Counted from the stretch's first letter, positions 42,061 to 55,235 are shown. The stretch is 64,000 nt of DNA from Lineus longissimus (GCF_910592395.1 NC_088313.1:7134501-7198500); one strand, 5' to 3'. Translations and numbers: made by a program. Notes: generated from the letters alone by a model not told the origin.

Positions 42061-43211
42061 AGACGTGTTTCCTGGTAGTCCCAATTAATATTGTTGATCA
42101 GCGTTAGCTACTGTGTCCTGTATCTTTTGTTTTTGATTCGGTCTTAGTTTTTATTTCACAACATCCTATAAGTCCAGAGCTGGTTTTGGCTTGAAGCTTG
42201 GGAATCGTATGCCGACCTGTTGTACTTATTAGCTAGTAACCAGGGGATGCGGCATCGGAAAATGATTTGGTGGCATCCAGAAAAAAAGGATTCCACTTGC
42301 GGCATCCAGGCTCATATTGAAAATCATAGTGCAATAGCCACATTTTGCGGCACCAGGAATATCGGCACTCGATGATTAAGTTATTCAGTTCAATCCTAAG
42401 CACACGAGGATCTTATCAAAACCAGACCATACAGTCCTTGTCAATTACATCTGTACCCGTGAAGCCCCTTTTCTAGCAAATGCTTTGTATTTCATGCGGT
42501 AGAAATCGTGGGATATGCAAGTCGTCAGATGCCAGGAAAACACATTTAGGGGGGGGGGTCTACATTTCAAATTGTTTAGGACCCCGTGAAAGTCAACCAG
42601 GAGGCACCCATAATTTATCTTAGTAAAAATGCGGCAACGGACACATTTCATTCGAAATCACTGATGTTGTGGTTTCTCTTACCAGTACTTTAATGTCAAC
42701 TTTACAAGGTGCAAATCACTTGATGAATATTGATATAATGTACACACCACCTTTGAGACGGCAATCCGTCCAAGGTGCAGATATAGATGAATATTGATTT
42801 TGTGGTTTCTCTTAACGTGCAGGTTACTAGTTGAATATAAAATATAGCAATTCGTCCAAGGTGAATGTAAAGTTAGTGGATCGCACATCGACCGGTGATC
42901 GAAAACAACATTACTCAGAATTTCTGAACCGAAAAAAGTAGCATCTATTGGATAACACCCCCAAAATGACGTTTCATAACAATCTACTGCCGGAGCTTAT
43001 GATACTTCTAGCTGAAATTTGGACACTGTGGTTGACAGTGATTGACATTGCAACCACTTCTAGTCTCCAAAGTAAAACATAACCTACAATGTATAAACAC
43101 CAATTTGCTTTCCTAGCTCTTGGGGCGGGAAAGAGGGTCTATTTAGAAAAATCGATTATTCTAAATACATTTAATTGAGAAGAGGATCAAGACGATGGAA
43201 TTTAAAGTGAA
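42061..43211. other. intergenic, repeat fragments only
   Basis: 'ggcatc(c)ag' recurs near 42249-42310. A G-run lies at 42551-42558. 42660-42860 carries the 36.9-37.1 kb repeat. No gene was seen. Confidence 0.4.
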
Positions 43212-43748
43212 ATGGTATTCACATTTGGTGACAGTGGCATCGCCACTGTAATGCCCCACACCAAAGTCTATAAGATGTTTACCGAGAAGTCAAAAGTGGT
43301 AGCGATGTTTATCACGAGAGATTGTAGAAAATTTAATTTTTGTCAATTTGATATATGTAATTTTGATATAATTGTAAGATGCATGGACGCGGGGTTAGCC
43401 ATACCCTTAGAGCAATTGTATAAATGTGTCGAAATTATTTGTTATAGGATATTTGACAATAGCCTGGTTAAACAATTATTACCAGCTATTCCAATAGGTG
43501 GAATGAAGGGTTATCTAAAACCAATGCACACTCTGTTGATAAATGATTACGTAGATTTAGTGAAAGATATATTTGTAGCAAGTAGACTTCCAACGTTCCT
43601 CTGCGATAATGTTAGCACATACTATCGAACATTTAAACAGCAGTACCGAAACGCAGAGCGATTGAATCAATGGTTTGTCACTAAGTGCCAGGTTAGCTGC
43701 ACATGTCAACGATGTTCAGAATATCAGTCACTAAGAATGAGGCAATGA
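43212..43748 (+). CDS. unassigned ORF, 178 aa
   Basis: A single open frame from ATG at 43212 to a stop at 43746-43748. Composition is protein-like: Cys-containing, with hydrophobic helical stretches (IPLEQLYKCVEIICYRIF; LLINDYVDLVKDIFVASR) and a Cys-rich end (CQVSCTCQRCSEYQ). It has no tandem repeat and uses AT-rich codons, unlike the exons of the large gene. I do not recognise a family. A partial, inverted, degraded copy of its C-terminal part lies at about 45150-45280, which suggests it belongs to a repeated (perhaps mobile) sequence. Confidence 0.45.
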   Translation: MVFTFGDSGIATVMPHTKVYKMFTEKSKVVAMFITRDCRKFNFCQFDICNFDIIVRCMDAGLAIPLEQLYKCVEIICYRIFDNSLVKQLLPAIPIGGMKGYLKPMHTLLINDYVDLVKDIFVASRLPTFLCDNVSTYYRTFKQQYRNAERLNQWFVTKCQVSCTCQRCSEYQSLRMRQ

Positions 43749-45149
43749 AGAAGGTCCTGGAAGCTATGCTAATCCACATTTTGGATTATTCAGGAATACG
43801 TTTGCTTTCTGGTGGCTGATATTACGAATAACGATGACAGATGCAGCTAACCTGTGTGGCGATTTATCTGACATGTTCGAAATTTGTTGTTTCTCAACTA
43901 AAGACCTCATCAAACCTACTGTAGCTATTAAAATACCACTTTGAGGAAATCATGCCCATGGTGTTTGGAGTGTCTGCTCCAAATTGCAGAGTCGTGTGAC
44001 CATACACGCATGAGCAATTACAAAAAGATTGCAAAAAAACACTGTTTTCAAAATTCACAAAATAACCTCTTTGAATGTTGCTCCATTCTGGGCGCTATCC
44101 CTCCCGTACAGTGCAGATCACCATAAAACTCCACTCACTTACTGGCCATTCACCACTCAGTGCTGCCATCTTTACCCACATATGTTATATATCAGAATTC
44201 TTGTTTTTGAATTCCAAACAAATCATCACATTGCAGCTTACAAAAGCATCATGGCCACCATTGAAGGAAATGATTGCTGAGTATAGTTCAAAGGCTTGGA
44301 GGTTCTATTTCATCCAAAATATGGGTGAACAGAATTCAAAAACTGAATATCTATGTAGGTGAATGAATTCAGGTGTAGTTTGGAGACTTTTAACCCTGAA
44401 ATAAGTCTAGAAAATGACTCAGTTGATCAGGGTCGTAGGTTGTGTTTTGATTACAGAACATTGTTGATAAATTGGGCATGAACAATGGTTCAGGGAGTTT
44501 AAATCATGCAGAAAGGTCCTAGATAACATATTAATTTGTTTTAGCATGTTATTTGACAGTAAGTAATTCTTGGAATAGGACCTACATGGACTAGAATGGT
44601 GAAAAGTTGGGGCTTGGCATTTTAGCGAAAGTCTCACTACTTCTAATGCCAATAAAAACTGTTTGGGACACTTTATCAAAAATCCGTCTTACAAAAAGTT
44701 GCATTTGAAGGCATTCTTTCAGGGTAAAAAATCGGCATTCCCAAAATTCCAAAATTGTTGAAGCAAATTTGAAAAGAACATTGGATTGAATTTGGGCCAT
44801 CAATACCGGATTTTGTCTATAAAATACATTCTATCAAAAATAACAAAAATTCCTCTCACAAAAAGTTGGAGACTATTGTCATGAATAATCCCTGAAAAAA
44901 TTATGTGAATGCGTAATGCTGTTTTTGAGAAAATTTGAAAACACTGAAATTGTCTTATTTGGAATCATCGGATGCTAATTAGCATAAATTATGCAAATTT
45001 TCCATAACGATGTATTTTTTCAGAAAGTATTGACTGTGGTGATCAAGGTGATACCTAGTTTTGTCTTCTCTGAACTGCTTTTTGGGGTGAATTTCGACTT
45101 TCAAAAAACAGGCAAAAATGGGCCGTTATGGTGATCTGCACTGTAGGCA
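43749..45149. other. intergenic, no gene supported
   Basis: AT-rich sequence with short frames only. A 'gatctgca/tgcagatcaccataa' inverted match links 44110-44125 and 45128-45143. Nothing coding was recognised. Confidence 0.35.
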
Positions 45150-45285
45150 GCTGCAAATAGGTGGACCGCATCAACAAATCCACGAGCTTCTGGCACTTGG
45201 TGACAAACCATTGAGTGCGATAGTTTTGGTCTACATTATCACAGAGGAATGTTAGAAATCTACATGCAATGGATTTGCTTTTCAT
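45150..45285 (-). pseudogene. partial inverted copy of the 43.6-kb ORF region
   Basis: The minus strand reads FLTFLCDNVDQNYRT then QWFVTKCQ, matching TFLCDNVSTYYRTFK ... NQWFVTKCQ of the ORF at 43212-43748, with an in-frame deletion between the two blocks. 'ctacatgcaatggatttgct' / 'ctacatgcaattgaatttaa' is repeated just downstream (45260-45345). Confidence 0.6.
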
Positions 45286-45627
45286 CACATTTTGTGTAAC
45301 CATTTATCAAAAGCGTGTGTTTGGAAATCTACATGCAATTGAATTTAATTTCCATCCGATTTCAGAGAGGTTATATTCACTTGAAACCTCTTACATGTAC
45401 AAAGAGAGTGCTCTCTCTATCACATGAAAGACAGAGTAGGCTTCCCGGGAGCCAAGTTGTAGTTGGTAAAAAAAGTTAATCTGGTCACACGCCTTATTTC
45501 AGGGTCTTGGCCCCCCCCGACTATTGAGGAATTTTCTCCATGCCTGGTTGAGCTTGGCGACTAGGATTCCAGGTTCTTCTTGATGTCGTTTATGCATTCT
45601 AACTTGGTGCGCAGTGTAGCAGGTGTC

Positions 45628-48562
45628 AAAGCTCAGCAGACAAAGTCAGGTGTCAAAGCTCAGCTGACAAAGTCAGCTGAGCTTGTCAAATAAGCTGCTC
45701 AGTGGCGTCCGTCTGTCAGTCCGGACGGCCCGCCGTCCGTCCGTCCGTTAAACCCATGGTGCACATTTTGTAACCGTAAGACCTGGAGACTTCAATTTTG
45801 CATTTCTGGATACTTCTGGTCAAACTCTACTTTCAAAACAAAATTTGTCGCCATTCGACCTACCTCCTGCGAGCGAGAGTGCTTGAAGGAAACTGGCCTA
45901 TTTCGGCCTAGGAGCAGCAGAATTAGTCGAAATATGCTCTAGTATTAAGATAAAATTCTTGAAAATCTATTTTATTGAGAAAAAGTTCAAAATTTTAACA
46001 GGAGAGGGCGCTACCTGCCTTTTAATTATTTCTGCCGATTCAAATTCCCGCCCGATGACGTCAGCCATCAATGAAGTCACCTATTTGCCAGTTCTCAAAA
46101 CATGGCAGCTACACAACAAAAGCAGTAGCTCCAGGAATAAATCACTGTTCACTTCAGCTTCGTAATCGATTGTACCCCCACTTTATTGTGGTTTGTGTGG
46201 TGTTCCTATTTAATCAACGATGTAAGGCCTTATTATGTTGGTTTTAATTGAGAAGGTGCATTATAAGCGGCGTACGAAATACCGAAGCGGATACAAAATG
46301 GCGGCATGTTGTTTACGCCATGTGCAATAATCTTGGAGCTCAATGACACTCAAGTACCCAATTTTCTGCTTAAAAAGTAGTCTGGTAGGCGATATTATCA
46401 CTAGTTCGTTTCAGTGGTAGTCATAAGGTCTTTAGGGACTACTTTCAGAAATTAGTTCTTGAAAATTTGGCCACATTTCTGTGAAAACGATATCGGAAGT
46501 GCATGCTCTGTTCGCGATGACATCGCCGATGTATTTTGAAGTGGAGAATTCCCACAGTATGTGCAGTGAATCGGCATGATTCTGTTCACCTATTAAGTTT
46601 TAGTTCTACGATTCTTTCATGAGTAAAAAGTAGACATTCTAAGCAATACAATAATACATAAAAATTGATTGGAAATTGAGGGAGCTACGGCATTCTGTTC
46701 GGCAACTGGCAGCGCTGAAAAAATACATTGCATACTGTACAATACCAAATGGCACATTTTAAAAAGCGCTCATTGGACAACGTAGGGAATCACCAGAAAT
46801 GACGTCATCGCTGGTCTAAATAGAAAACTACGGTGGCGCAGTAGAGCACAAGAAAAGGTTTAGCATTAACTTCGTCATGCAAGCTTCAGCAACAAAACGA
46901 TTTCTCATGAATGATTTATTTGATCATCATCAGCTTGTTTTCCCCTGATAGATAAAACAAGAGGCCCAAGGGCCTGGCGCTCAGCTGAGTTAATATCATT
47001 AATATCTTCCCGGTGTTTAGTTCATTATGCATGAAAATGGCATGCTCCATGGTATTTGATATCCTTTTGCGTTCACTACGGTACCAATGTTTTTGGTTGA
47101 CATAATTATGCCACTGTTCATTCCTCAATCCTGACCATAATTCGGGTGAAATCATCGTATGAAAATATTTACCGAAACATGAAGTTTATGCCATGAATGA
47201 GGATACTCTTTGTCATAGCCTCGTTTACAAGTACGAAGTATTTTCCCGCGAATATTCAAAACTGCTTGGCTCCTTGCCAGTTAAATAACATGTGACTATA
47301 CACAAAATAGAAAACTTTGATGGAAATTGTAAATCATTTTTTTATCTATCGGGGGAAACAAGCTGATGATGATCAAATAAATCATTCATGAGAAATCGTT
47401 TTGTTGCTGAAGCCTGCATGACGAAGTTAATGCTAAACCTTTTCTTGTGCTCTACTGCGCCACCGTAGTTTTCTATTTAGACCAGCGATGACGTCATTTC
47501 TGGTGATTCCCTACGTTGTCCAATGAGCGCTTTTTAAAATGTGCCATTTGGTATTGTACAGTATGCAATGTATTTTTTCAGCGCTGCCAGTTGCCGAAGA
47601 GAATGCCGTAGCTCCCTCAATTTCCAATAAGTTTTTATGGGAGTGACATTATTGTATTGCTTAGAATGTCTACTTTTTACTCATGAAAGAATCGTAGAAC
47701 TAAAACATAATAGGCGAACAGAATCATGCCGATTCACTGCACATACTGTGGGAATTCTCCACTTCAAAATACATCGGCGATGTCATCGCGAACAGAGCAT
47801 GCACTTCCGGTATCGTTTTCACAGAAATGTGGCCAAATATTCAAGAACTAATTTCTGAATTTAGTCCCTAAAGACCTTATGACTACCACTGAAACGAACT
47901 AGAGATAATATCGCCTACCAGACTACTTTTTAAGCAGAAAATTGGGTACTTGATTTTCATTGAGCTCCAAGATTATTGCACATGGCGTAAACAACATGCC
48001 ACCATTTTGTCTCCGCTTCGGTATTTCGTACGCCGCTTATAATGCACCTACTCAATTAAAACCAACATAATAAAATAGATTTTCAAGAATTTTATCTTAA
48101 TATTAGAGCATATTTCGACTAATTCTGCTGCTCCTAGGCCGATATAGGCCAGTTTCCTTCATGCACTCTCGCTCGCAGGAAGTAGGTCGAATGGCGACAA
48201 ATTTTGTTTTGAAAGTAGAGTTTGACCAGAAGTATCCAGAAATGCAAAGTTGAAGTCTCTAGGTCTTACGGTTACAAAATGTGCACCATGGGTTTAACGG
48301 ACGGATGGATGGATGGATGGATGGACAGACGGACGCCACTGAACAACTTATTTGACAAGCTCGGCTGACTGAGCTAAAAATGATTTACAATTTCCATCAA
48401 AGTTTTCTATTTTGTGTATAGTCACATGTTATTTAACTGTAGTGAACGCAAAAGGATATCTAATACCATTTAGCATGCCATTTTCATGCATAATGAACTA
48501 AACACCGGGAAGATATTAATGATATTAACTCAGCTGAGCGCCAGGCCCTTGGGCCTCTTGTT
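45628..48562 (+). mobile_element. outer GCTCAGCTGAG-class element, split by an inverted relative
   Basis: The left part 45628-46955 begins with triplicated 'caaagctcagc(t)gacaaag' and a CCGTCCGTCCGTCCG tract (45720-45750). It runs to 'cccctgatagataaa'. The right part 48376-48562 resumes at 'aaaaatgatttacaatttcc' and ends 'ggcccttgggcctcttgtt'. The missing middle is occupied by a second family member in opposite orientation. No transposase ORF was seen. It has the same general end style as the 2.1-kb element. Confidence 0.7.
46956..48376 (-). mobile_element. inner GCTCAGCTGAG-class element inserted in reverse
   Basis: Read on the minus strand it starts TAGCTCAGTCAGCCGAGC (48375), has the GTCCGTCTGTCCATCCATCC tract and ends GGCCCTTGGGCCTCTTGTT at 46956. 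It matches the outer element along its length. It lacks the segment corresponding to about 45970-46222 of the outer copy and has about 200 bp (47076-47277) that the outer copy lacks. Poly-A of 4-5 bp flanks both sides (target region 'gataaaaaaatg'). Confidence 0.7.
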
Positions 48563-48647
48563 AAAAGGGTAATCTGGTGATTGTTGGCCTAAGAAAGACC
48601 CTTTCGATGTATCCCTGAAGTGGAAGATTCTGAAGAGGTGGACTGGC

Positions 48648-48896
48648 TCATAAATGGAAAGTGTTTGAGCTAAAAATGTCTGCGTAATGTTGTGTCTTCA
48701 TCATGTGGACAGTCGAGTCTGGTGAACTTTTAAATGATTCGGCGCACTGCATGCAGCGCAGAATCTGTTTGGTTTGTTCAGAACCACTGTTCAGCCACAT
48801 GTCCTGACCTCGCATCAACTTTGGGTAACCTTGTCTATCTTCGTGAGCAGGTAACCTGGTGAGGAGATAGAGCAGGTGTCTTCTCAAAAGGGTCAT
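48648..48896 (-). pseudogene. teashirt/tiptop-like C2H2 zinc-finger fragment
   Basis: The minus-strand open frame carries MWLNSGSEQTKQILRCMQCA, with a finger CX2CX12HX5H that ends HMMKTQHYADI. The WL..G.EQTKQIL-CM-C--SF--------H---T-HY signature is what I recall from the zinc fingers of teashirt/TSHZ transcription factors. Only one finger and its N-terminal flank are present. The frame ends shortly after (FSSNTFHL stop), without the other fingers. It is most likely a degraded or partial copy; an isolated exon is less likely. Confidence 0.6.
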
Positions 48897-48898
48897 CT

Positions 48899-49116
48899 CA
48901 CTGTGGCCACTCGTACACCGACAAGACTGCGTTCACCGTGTGTATATCTAATCCGGTTTGTTCAATTCTTTTGTCCACGAGCATAAAAGTGGGTGAAGGC
49001 CTATCCCTATAATCCCTTCAATGGCGATCGAACAAAGAAATTGTCATAATGGTACACGCCGGAACTAATATACACGCGGTGAACGCAGCCTTGTAGGTGT
49101 ACGAGTGACCACAGTG
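48899..49116. mobile_element. short MITE, 218 bp, ~48-bp inverted repeats
   Basis: CACTGTGGCCACTCGTACAC at 48899 matches the reverse complement of the end at 49116 (GTGTACGAGTGACCACAGTG). The similarity continues inward through 'ccgacaagactgcgttcaccg'. There is no coding capacity. A related string 'gacactcgtacaccgtagcg' occurs at 1460-1479, suggesting a second, degraded copy near the left end of the window. Confidence 0.75.
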
Positions 49117-50279
49117 AATCTGGTCGTGACCCAGAATAGGGCTGGCTCTTAAATGGGCGTTTGATCATACATCACATACACTCGTTCCGTTTCTGAATGC
49201 GTGGATGAAGAGATCGATGAGTAGGCCTACTCAAGGTCATTGATCTGTTCTTGGAGGGTCTCTATCTCCCTGGCTCGTAAATGGGCGTAGTGGTCGTACA
49301 TTGCATGCACTCTCGGTTGGAGATGCAAACCTGTGAGCCATTCGCGTACTCTCCCGCGGGATATTAGGGCATCTGGAAATTGCATGACTCCGAGAGTCCA
49401 ACTCGGGATTCGTCTGCACATCGCACCTTTTACATATTATGTATATTCAGGGGAACTGGTTCTACCGAGCTTTTTAGAAGCCTCTCCGAGAAATAGTCTG
49501 GTGGAGGCGTACAGATATTTCGCAATTCAGTGCGCTGTCATTGATCATGATTGGTAAAGTTGTATACAGGTCTCGAAAAGCTGATAGTACTGAATTTCAG
49601 CAAGGCTACATTATTTACCATCGCTAGCCTTGTGGACAGTCCACTTAACTTTCTAACAATCTGACACTATGCCACATGATGAATGTAAGTAATTGTTAAT
49701 TTGTCAACTATAATCAATGAAATGAATGTAACAGGGATTCGTAGATTAATAAATGCGAATGGTTATAAAAAAAAGTATCGCGCCATTATTTCATTTCTAG
49801 TTGTATACCATGTATACTGGGGTACCGGTATCGGGTTGGAGCCGCTCATAAAGAATCAAGTATTTTTGGTGCTACTGTTAGCCCAACTCCCTTATCGGAG
49901 GTGGGTCTAGCCTGTGACGGACACAACTGCTGGATGTAAGGCCGAAATCTGTCTGCGCAAGAATGAGCGATTCCTGGCCGATTTTCAAGTATGTACAGTT
50001 CCGGTGACAGCTGTTCACCTATCCAGCATTATGCTATGGTGCGAGAGCTTCTTCGACAAGGACGTAATTTTCTATGAGGACACATGGACTTGGCACGTAG
50101 ATAGATACCCAACAGAGTACATCAAAATCGGAATCAAGACCCCCGACAGCCCCCCCCCCCCCCCGCATAGGCTGAATATCACTGGCTCATCACAAATACG
50201 TCCAACGGAATAGAGACTGGCAAAGACTTTACTATGTGCATGGGGAATCTCCCCTACTACGTGCATCGGGAATAATGAT
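49117..50279. other. intergenic, no gene supported
   Basis: The minus-strand frame 49227-49421 ends in a coiled-coil-like tail (LRAREIETLQEQINDLE) but lacks support. A C-run lies at about 50150-50163. 'gtgcatggggaatctcccct' / 'gtgcatcgggaataatgatg' is a local duplication just before the satellite. Confidence 0.35.
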
Positions 50280-51769
50280 GCACTATCCATGCCCCCCCCC
50301 CCAGAGTAACTGAGGACCCCCTCCTTGATCATCAATGTCCCCCCAGATTAACTGCTAGCTGGACTCCTCTTTGATCATCCATGCCCCCTCCCCAGAGTAA
50401 CTGCTAGGTGGACCCCTCTTTGATCACCCATACCCCCCCGCAGGAGTAACTGCTAGCTGGACCCCTCTTTGATCATCAATGCCCCCCCCCCCCCGAGAGT
50501 AACTGCTAGGTGGACCCCTCTTTGCTCATCCATATCCCCCGCCAGAGTAACTGCTAGGTGGAATCCTATTTGATCACCCATGTCCCCCCCAGAGTAGCTG
50601 CTAGCTGGACCCCTCTTTGATCATCCATGTCCCCCGCCAGAGTAACTGCTAGCTGGACCCCTCCTTGATCATCCATGTCCCCCCAGAGTAACTGCTAGCT
50701 GGACCCCTCTTTGATCATCCATTCCCCCCCCTCCGAGTAACTGTGCTAGCTGGACCCCTCTTTGATCATCCATGTCCCCCGCCAGAGTAACTGCTAGCTG
50801 GACCCCCCTTGATCATCCATGTCCCCCCAGAGTAACTGCTAGCTGGACCCCTCCTTGATCATCCATGTCCCCCCCAGAGTAACTGCTAGCTGGACCCCTC
50901 TTTGATCATCCATGTCCCCCGCCAGAGTGACCCCTCCTTGATCATCCATGTCCCCCCCCAGAGTAACTGCTAGCTGGACCACTCTTTGATCAGCCATGTC
51001 CCCCGCCAGAGTAACTGCTAGGTGGACCCCTCTTTGATCATCCATGTCCCCCGCAAGAGTAACTGCTAGCTGGAACCCTCTTTGATCATCCATGTCCCCC
51101 CAGAGTAACTGCTAGCTGGACCCCTCTTTGATCATTCATGTCCCCTGCCAGAGTAACTGCTAGCTGAACCCCTCCCTGATCATCCATGTCCCCCCCCCAG
51201 AGTATCTGCTAGCTGGACCCCTCCTTGATCATCCATGTCCCCCCCAGAGAAACTGCTAGCTGGACCACTCTTTGATCATCCATGTCCCCCGCCAGAGTAA
51301 CTGCTAAGTGGACCCCTCTTTGATCATCCATATCCCCCGCCAGAGTAACTGCTAGGTGGAATCCTATTTGATCACCCATGTCCCCCGCAGAGAAACTGCT
51401 AGCTGGACCCCTCCTTGATCATCCATGTCCCCCAGAGTAACTGCTAGCTAGCTGGACCCCTCTTTGAGCATCCATGTCCCCCAGAGTAACTGCTAGCTGG
51501 ACCCCTCCTTGATCATCCATGTCCCCCCCAGAGTAACTGCTAGCTGGACCCCTCTTTGATCATCCATGTCCCCCGCCAGAGTAACTGCTAGCAGGACCCC
51601 TCCGTGATCATCCATGTTCCCCCCGAAGAGTAACTGCTAGCTGGACCCCTCTTTGATCATCCATATCCCCCGCCAGAGTAACTTCTAGGTGGGCCCCTCC
51701 TAAATCATCCATGTCCCCGCCAGAGTAACTGCTAGCTGGACCCCTCTTTGATCATCCATGCCCCCTCCC

Positions 51770-54700
51770 CAGAGTAACTGCTAGGTGGACCCCTCCTTGA
51801 TCATCCATGTCCCCCGCCAGAGTAACTGTTAGGTGGACCCCTCTTTGATCATCCATGCCCCCCCCCCGAGTAACTGCTAGGTGGACCCCTCTTTGATCAT
51901 CCATGCCCCCTCCCCAGAGTAACTGCTAGCTGGACCCCTCTTTGATCATCCATGCCCCCTCCCCAGAGTAACTGCTAGCTGGACCCCTCCTTGATCATCC
52001 ATGTCCCCCGCCAGAGTAACTGCTAGCTGGAACCCTCTTTGATCATCCATGTCCCCCCAGAGTAACTGCTAGCTGGACCCCTCTTTGATCATCCATGTCC
52101 CCCGCAAGAGTAACTGCTAGCTGGACCCCTCCTTGATCATCCATGTCCCCCCCAGAGTAACTGCTAGCTGGACCCTTCCTTGATCATCCATGTCCCCCCC
52201 CAGAGTAACTGCTAGCTGGACCACTCTTTGATCATCCATGTCCCCCGCCAGAATAACTGCTAGGTGGACCCCTCTTTGATCATCCATGTCCCCCCCCCGC
52301 CAGAGTAACTGCTAGCTGGACCCCTCTTTGATCATCCATGCCCCATCCCCAGAGTAACTGCTAGGTGGACCCCTCCTTGATCATCCATGTTCCCCGCCAG
52401 AGTAACTGCTAGGTGGACCCCTCTTTGATCATCAATGGCCCCTCTCCAGAGTAACTGCTAGGTGGACCCCTCTTTGATCATCCATGCCCCCTCCGAGAGT
52501 AACTGCCAGGTGGACCCCTCTGTGATCATCCATGCCCCCTCCCCAGAGTAACTGCTAGGTGGACCCCTCTTTGATCATCCATGCCCCCTCCGCAGAGTAA
52601 CTGCCAGGTGGACCCCTCTGTGATCATCCATGCCCCCCTCCCCAGAGTAACTGCTAGGTGGACCCCTCCTTGATCATCCATGTCCCCCGCCAGAGTAACT
52701 GCTCGGTGGACCCCTCTTTGATCATCCATGCCCCCTCCCCAGAGTAACTGCTAGGTGGACCCCTCTTTGATCATCCATGCCCCCTCCCCAGAGTAACTGC
52801 TAGCTGGCCCCCTCTTTGATCATCGATGTCGCCCGCCAGAGTACCTGCTAGGTTGACCCCTCCTTGATCATCCATGTCCCCCGCCAGAGTAACTGCTAGC
52901 TGAAACCCTCTTTGATCATCCATGTCCCCCCAAAGTAACTGCTAGCTGGACCCCTCTTTGATCATCCATGTCCCCCGCCAGAGTAACTGCTAGCTGGACC
53001 CCTCCTTGATAATCCATGTCCCCCCCAGAGTAACTGCTAGCTGGACCCTTCCTTGATCATCCATGTCCCCCCCCCCCCCAGAGTAACTGCTAGCTGGACC
53101 ACTCTTTGATCATCCATGCCCCCTCCCCAGAGTAACTGCTAGGTGGACCCCTCCTTGATCATCCATGTCCCCCGCCAGAGTAACTGTTAGGTGGACCCCT
53201 CTTTGATCATCCATGCCCCCCCCCCCCGAGTAACTGCTAGGTGGACCCCTCTTTGATCATCCATGCCCCCTCCCCAGAGTAACTGCTAGCTGGACCCCTC
53301 TTTGATCATCCATGCCCCCTCCCCAGAGTAACTGCTAGCTGGCCCCCTCTTTGATCATCCATGTCCCCCTCCAGAGTACCTGCTAGGTTGACCCCTCTTT
53401 GATCATCCATGTCCCCCGCCAGAGTAACTGCTAGCTGGAACCCTCTTTGATCATCCATGTCCCCCCAGAGTAACTGCTAGCTGGACCCCTCTTTGATCAT
53501 CCATGTCCCCCGCCAGAGTAACTGCTAGCTGGACCCCTCCTCGATCATCCATGTCCCCCCCAGAGTAACTGCTAGCTGGACCCTTCCTTGATCATCCATG
53601 TCCCCCCCCCCAGAGTAACTGCTAGCTGGACCACTCTTTGATCATCCATGTCCCCCGCCAGAATAACTGCTAGGTGGACCCCTCTTTGATCATCCATGTC
53701 CCCCCCCCCCCGCCAGAGTAACTGCTAGCTGGACCCCTCTTTGATCATCCATGCCCCATCCCCAGAGTAACTGCTAGGTGGACCCCTCCTTGATCATCCA
53801 TGTTCCCCGCCAGAGTAACTGCTAGGTGGACCCCTCTTTGATCATCAATGCCCCCTCCCCAGAGTAACTGCTAGGTGGACCCCTCTTTGATCATCCATGC
53901 CCCCTCCGAGAGTAACTGCCAGGTGGACCCCTCTGTGATCATCCATGCCCCCTCCCCAGAGTAACTGCTAGGTGGACCCCTCTTTGATCATCCATGCCCC
54001 CTCCGCAGAGTAACTGCCAGGTGGACCCCTCTGTGATCATCCATGCCCCCCTCCCCAGAGTAACTGCTAGGTGGACCCCTCCTTGATCATCCATGTCCCC
54101 CGCCAGAGTAACTGCTCGGTGGACCCCTCTTTGATCATCCATGCCCCCTCCCCAGAGTAACTGCTAGGTGGACCCCTCTTTGATCATCCATGCCCCCTCC
54201 CCAGAGTAACTGCTAGCTGGCCCCCTCTTTGATCATCGATGTCGCCCGCCAGAGTACCTGCTAGGTTGACCCCTCCTTGATCATCCATGTCCCCCGCCAG
54301 AGTAACTGCTAGCTGAAACCCTCTTTGATCATCCATGTCCCCCCAAAGTAACTGCTAGCTGGACCCCTCTTTGATCATCCATGTCCCCCGCCAGAGTAAC
54401 TGCTAGCTGGACCCCTCCTTGATAATCCATGTCCCCCCAGAGTAACTGCTAGCTGGACCCCTCCTTGATCATCCATGTCCCCCCCCCCCACCAGAGTAAC
54501 TGCTAGCAGGACCACTCCTTGATCATCCATGTCCCCCGCCAGAATAACTGCTAGGTGGACCCCTCTTTGATCATCCATGTCCCCCGCCAGAGTAACTGCT
54601 AGCTGGAACCCTCTTTGATCATCCATGCCCCCTCCGCAGAGTAACTGCTAGGTGGACCCCTCTTTGATCATCCATGTCCCCCCTAGAGTAACTGCTAGCT

Positions 54701-55235
54701 GGACCCCTCCTTGATCATCCATGTCCCCCCCCCACCAGAGTAACTGCTAGCTGGACCACTCCTTGATCATCCATGTCCCCCCCCCGCCAGAGTAACTGCT
54801 AGCTGGACCCCTCTTTGATCATCCATGCCCCATCCCCAGAGTAACTGCTAGGTGGACCCCTCCTTGATCATCCATGTTCCCCGCCAGAGTAACTGCTAGG
54901 TGGACCCCTCTTTGATCATCAATGGCCCCTCTCCAGAGTAACTGCTAGGTGGACCCCTCTTTGATCATCCATGCCCCCTCCGAGAGTAACTGCCAGGTGG
55001 ACCCCTCTGTGATCATCCATGCCCCCTCCCCAGAGTAACTGCTAGGTGGACCCCTCTTTGATCATCCATGCCCCCTCCGCAGAGTAACTGCCAGGTGGAC
55101 CCCTCTGTGATCATCCATGCCCCCCTCCCCAGAGTAACTGCTAGGTGGACCCCTCCTTGATCATCCATGTCCCCCGCCAGAGTAACTGCTCGGTGGACCC
55201 CTCTTTGATCATCCATGCCCCCTCCCCAGAGTAAC
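51770..55235. repeat. higher-order repeat of ~1.4 kb within the satellite
   Basis: The block around 51770-53100 recurs around 53120-54480 with an offset of 1410-1413 bp, sharing rare variants (for example 'ccagaataactgc', 'gttccccgccag', 'ctgctcggtgg', 'gatcatcgatgtcgcccgcc'). Part of it recurs a third time at about 54780-55235. Confidence 0.8.
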
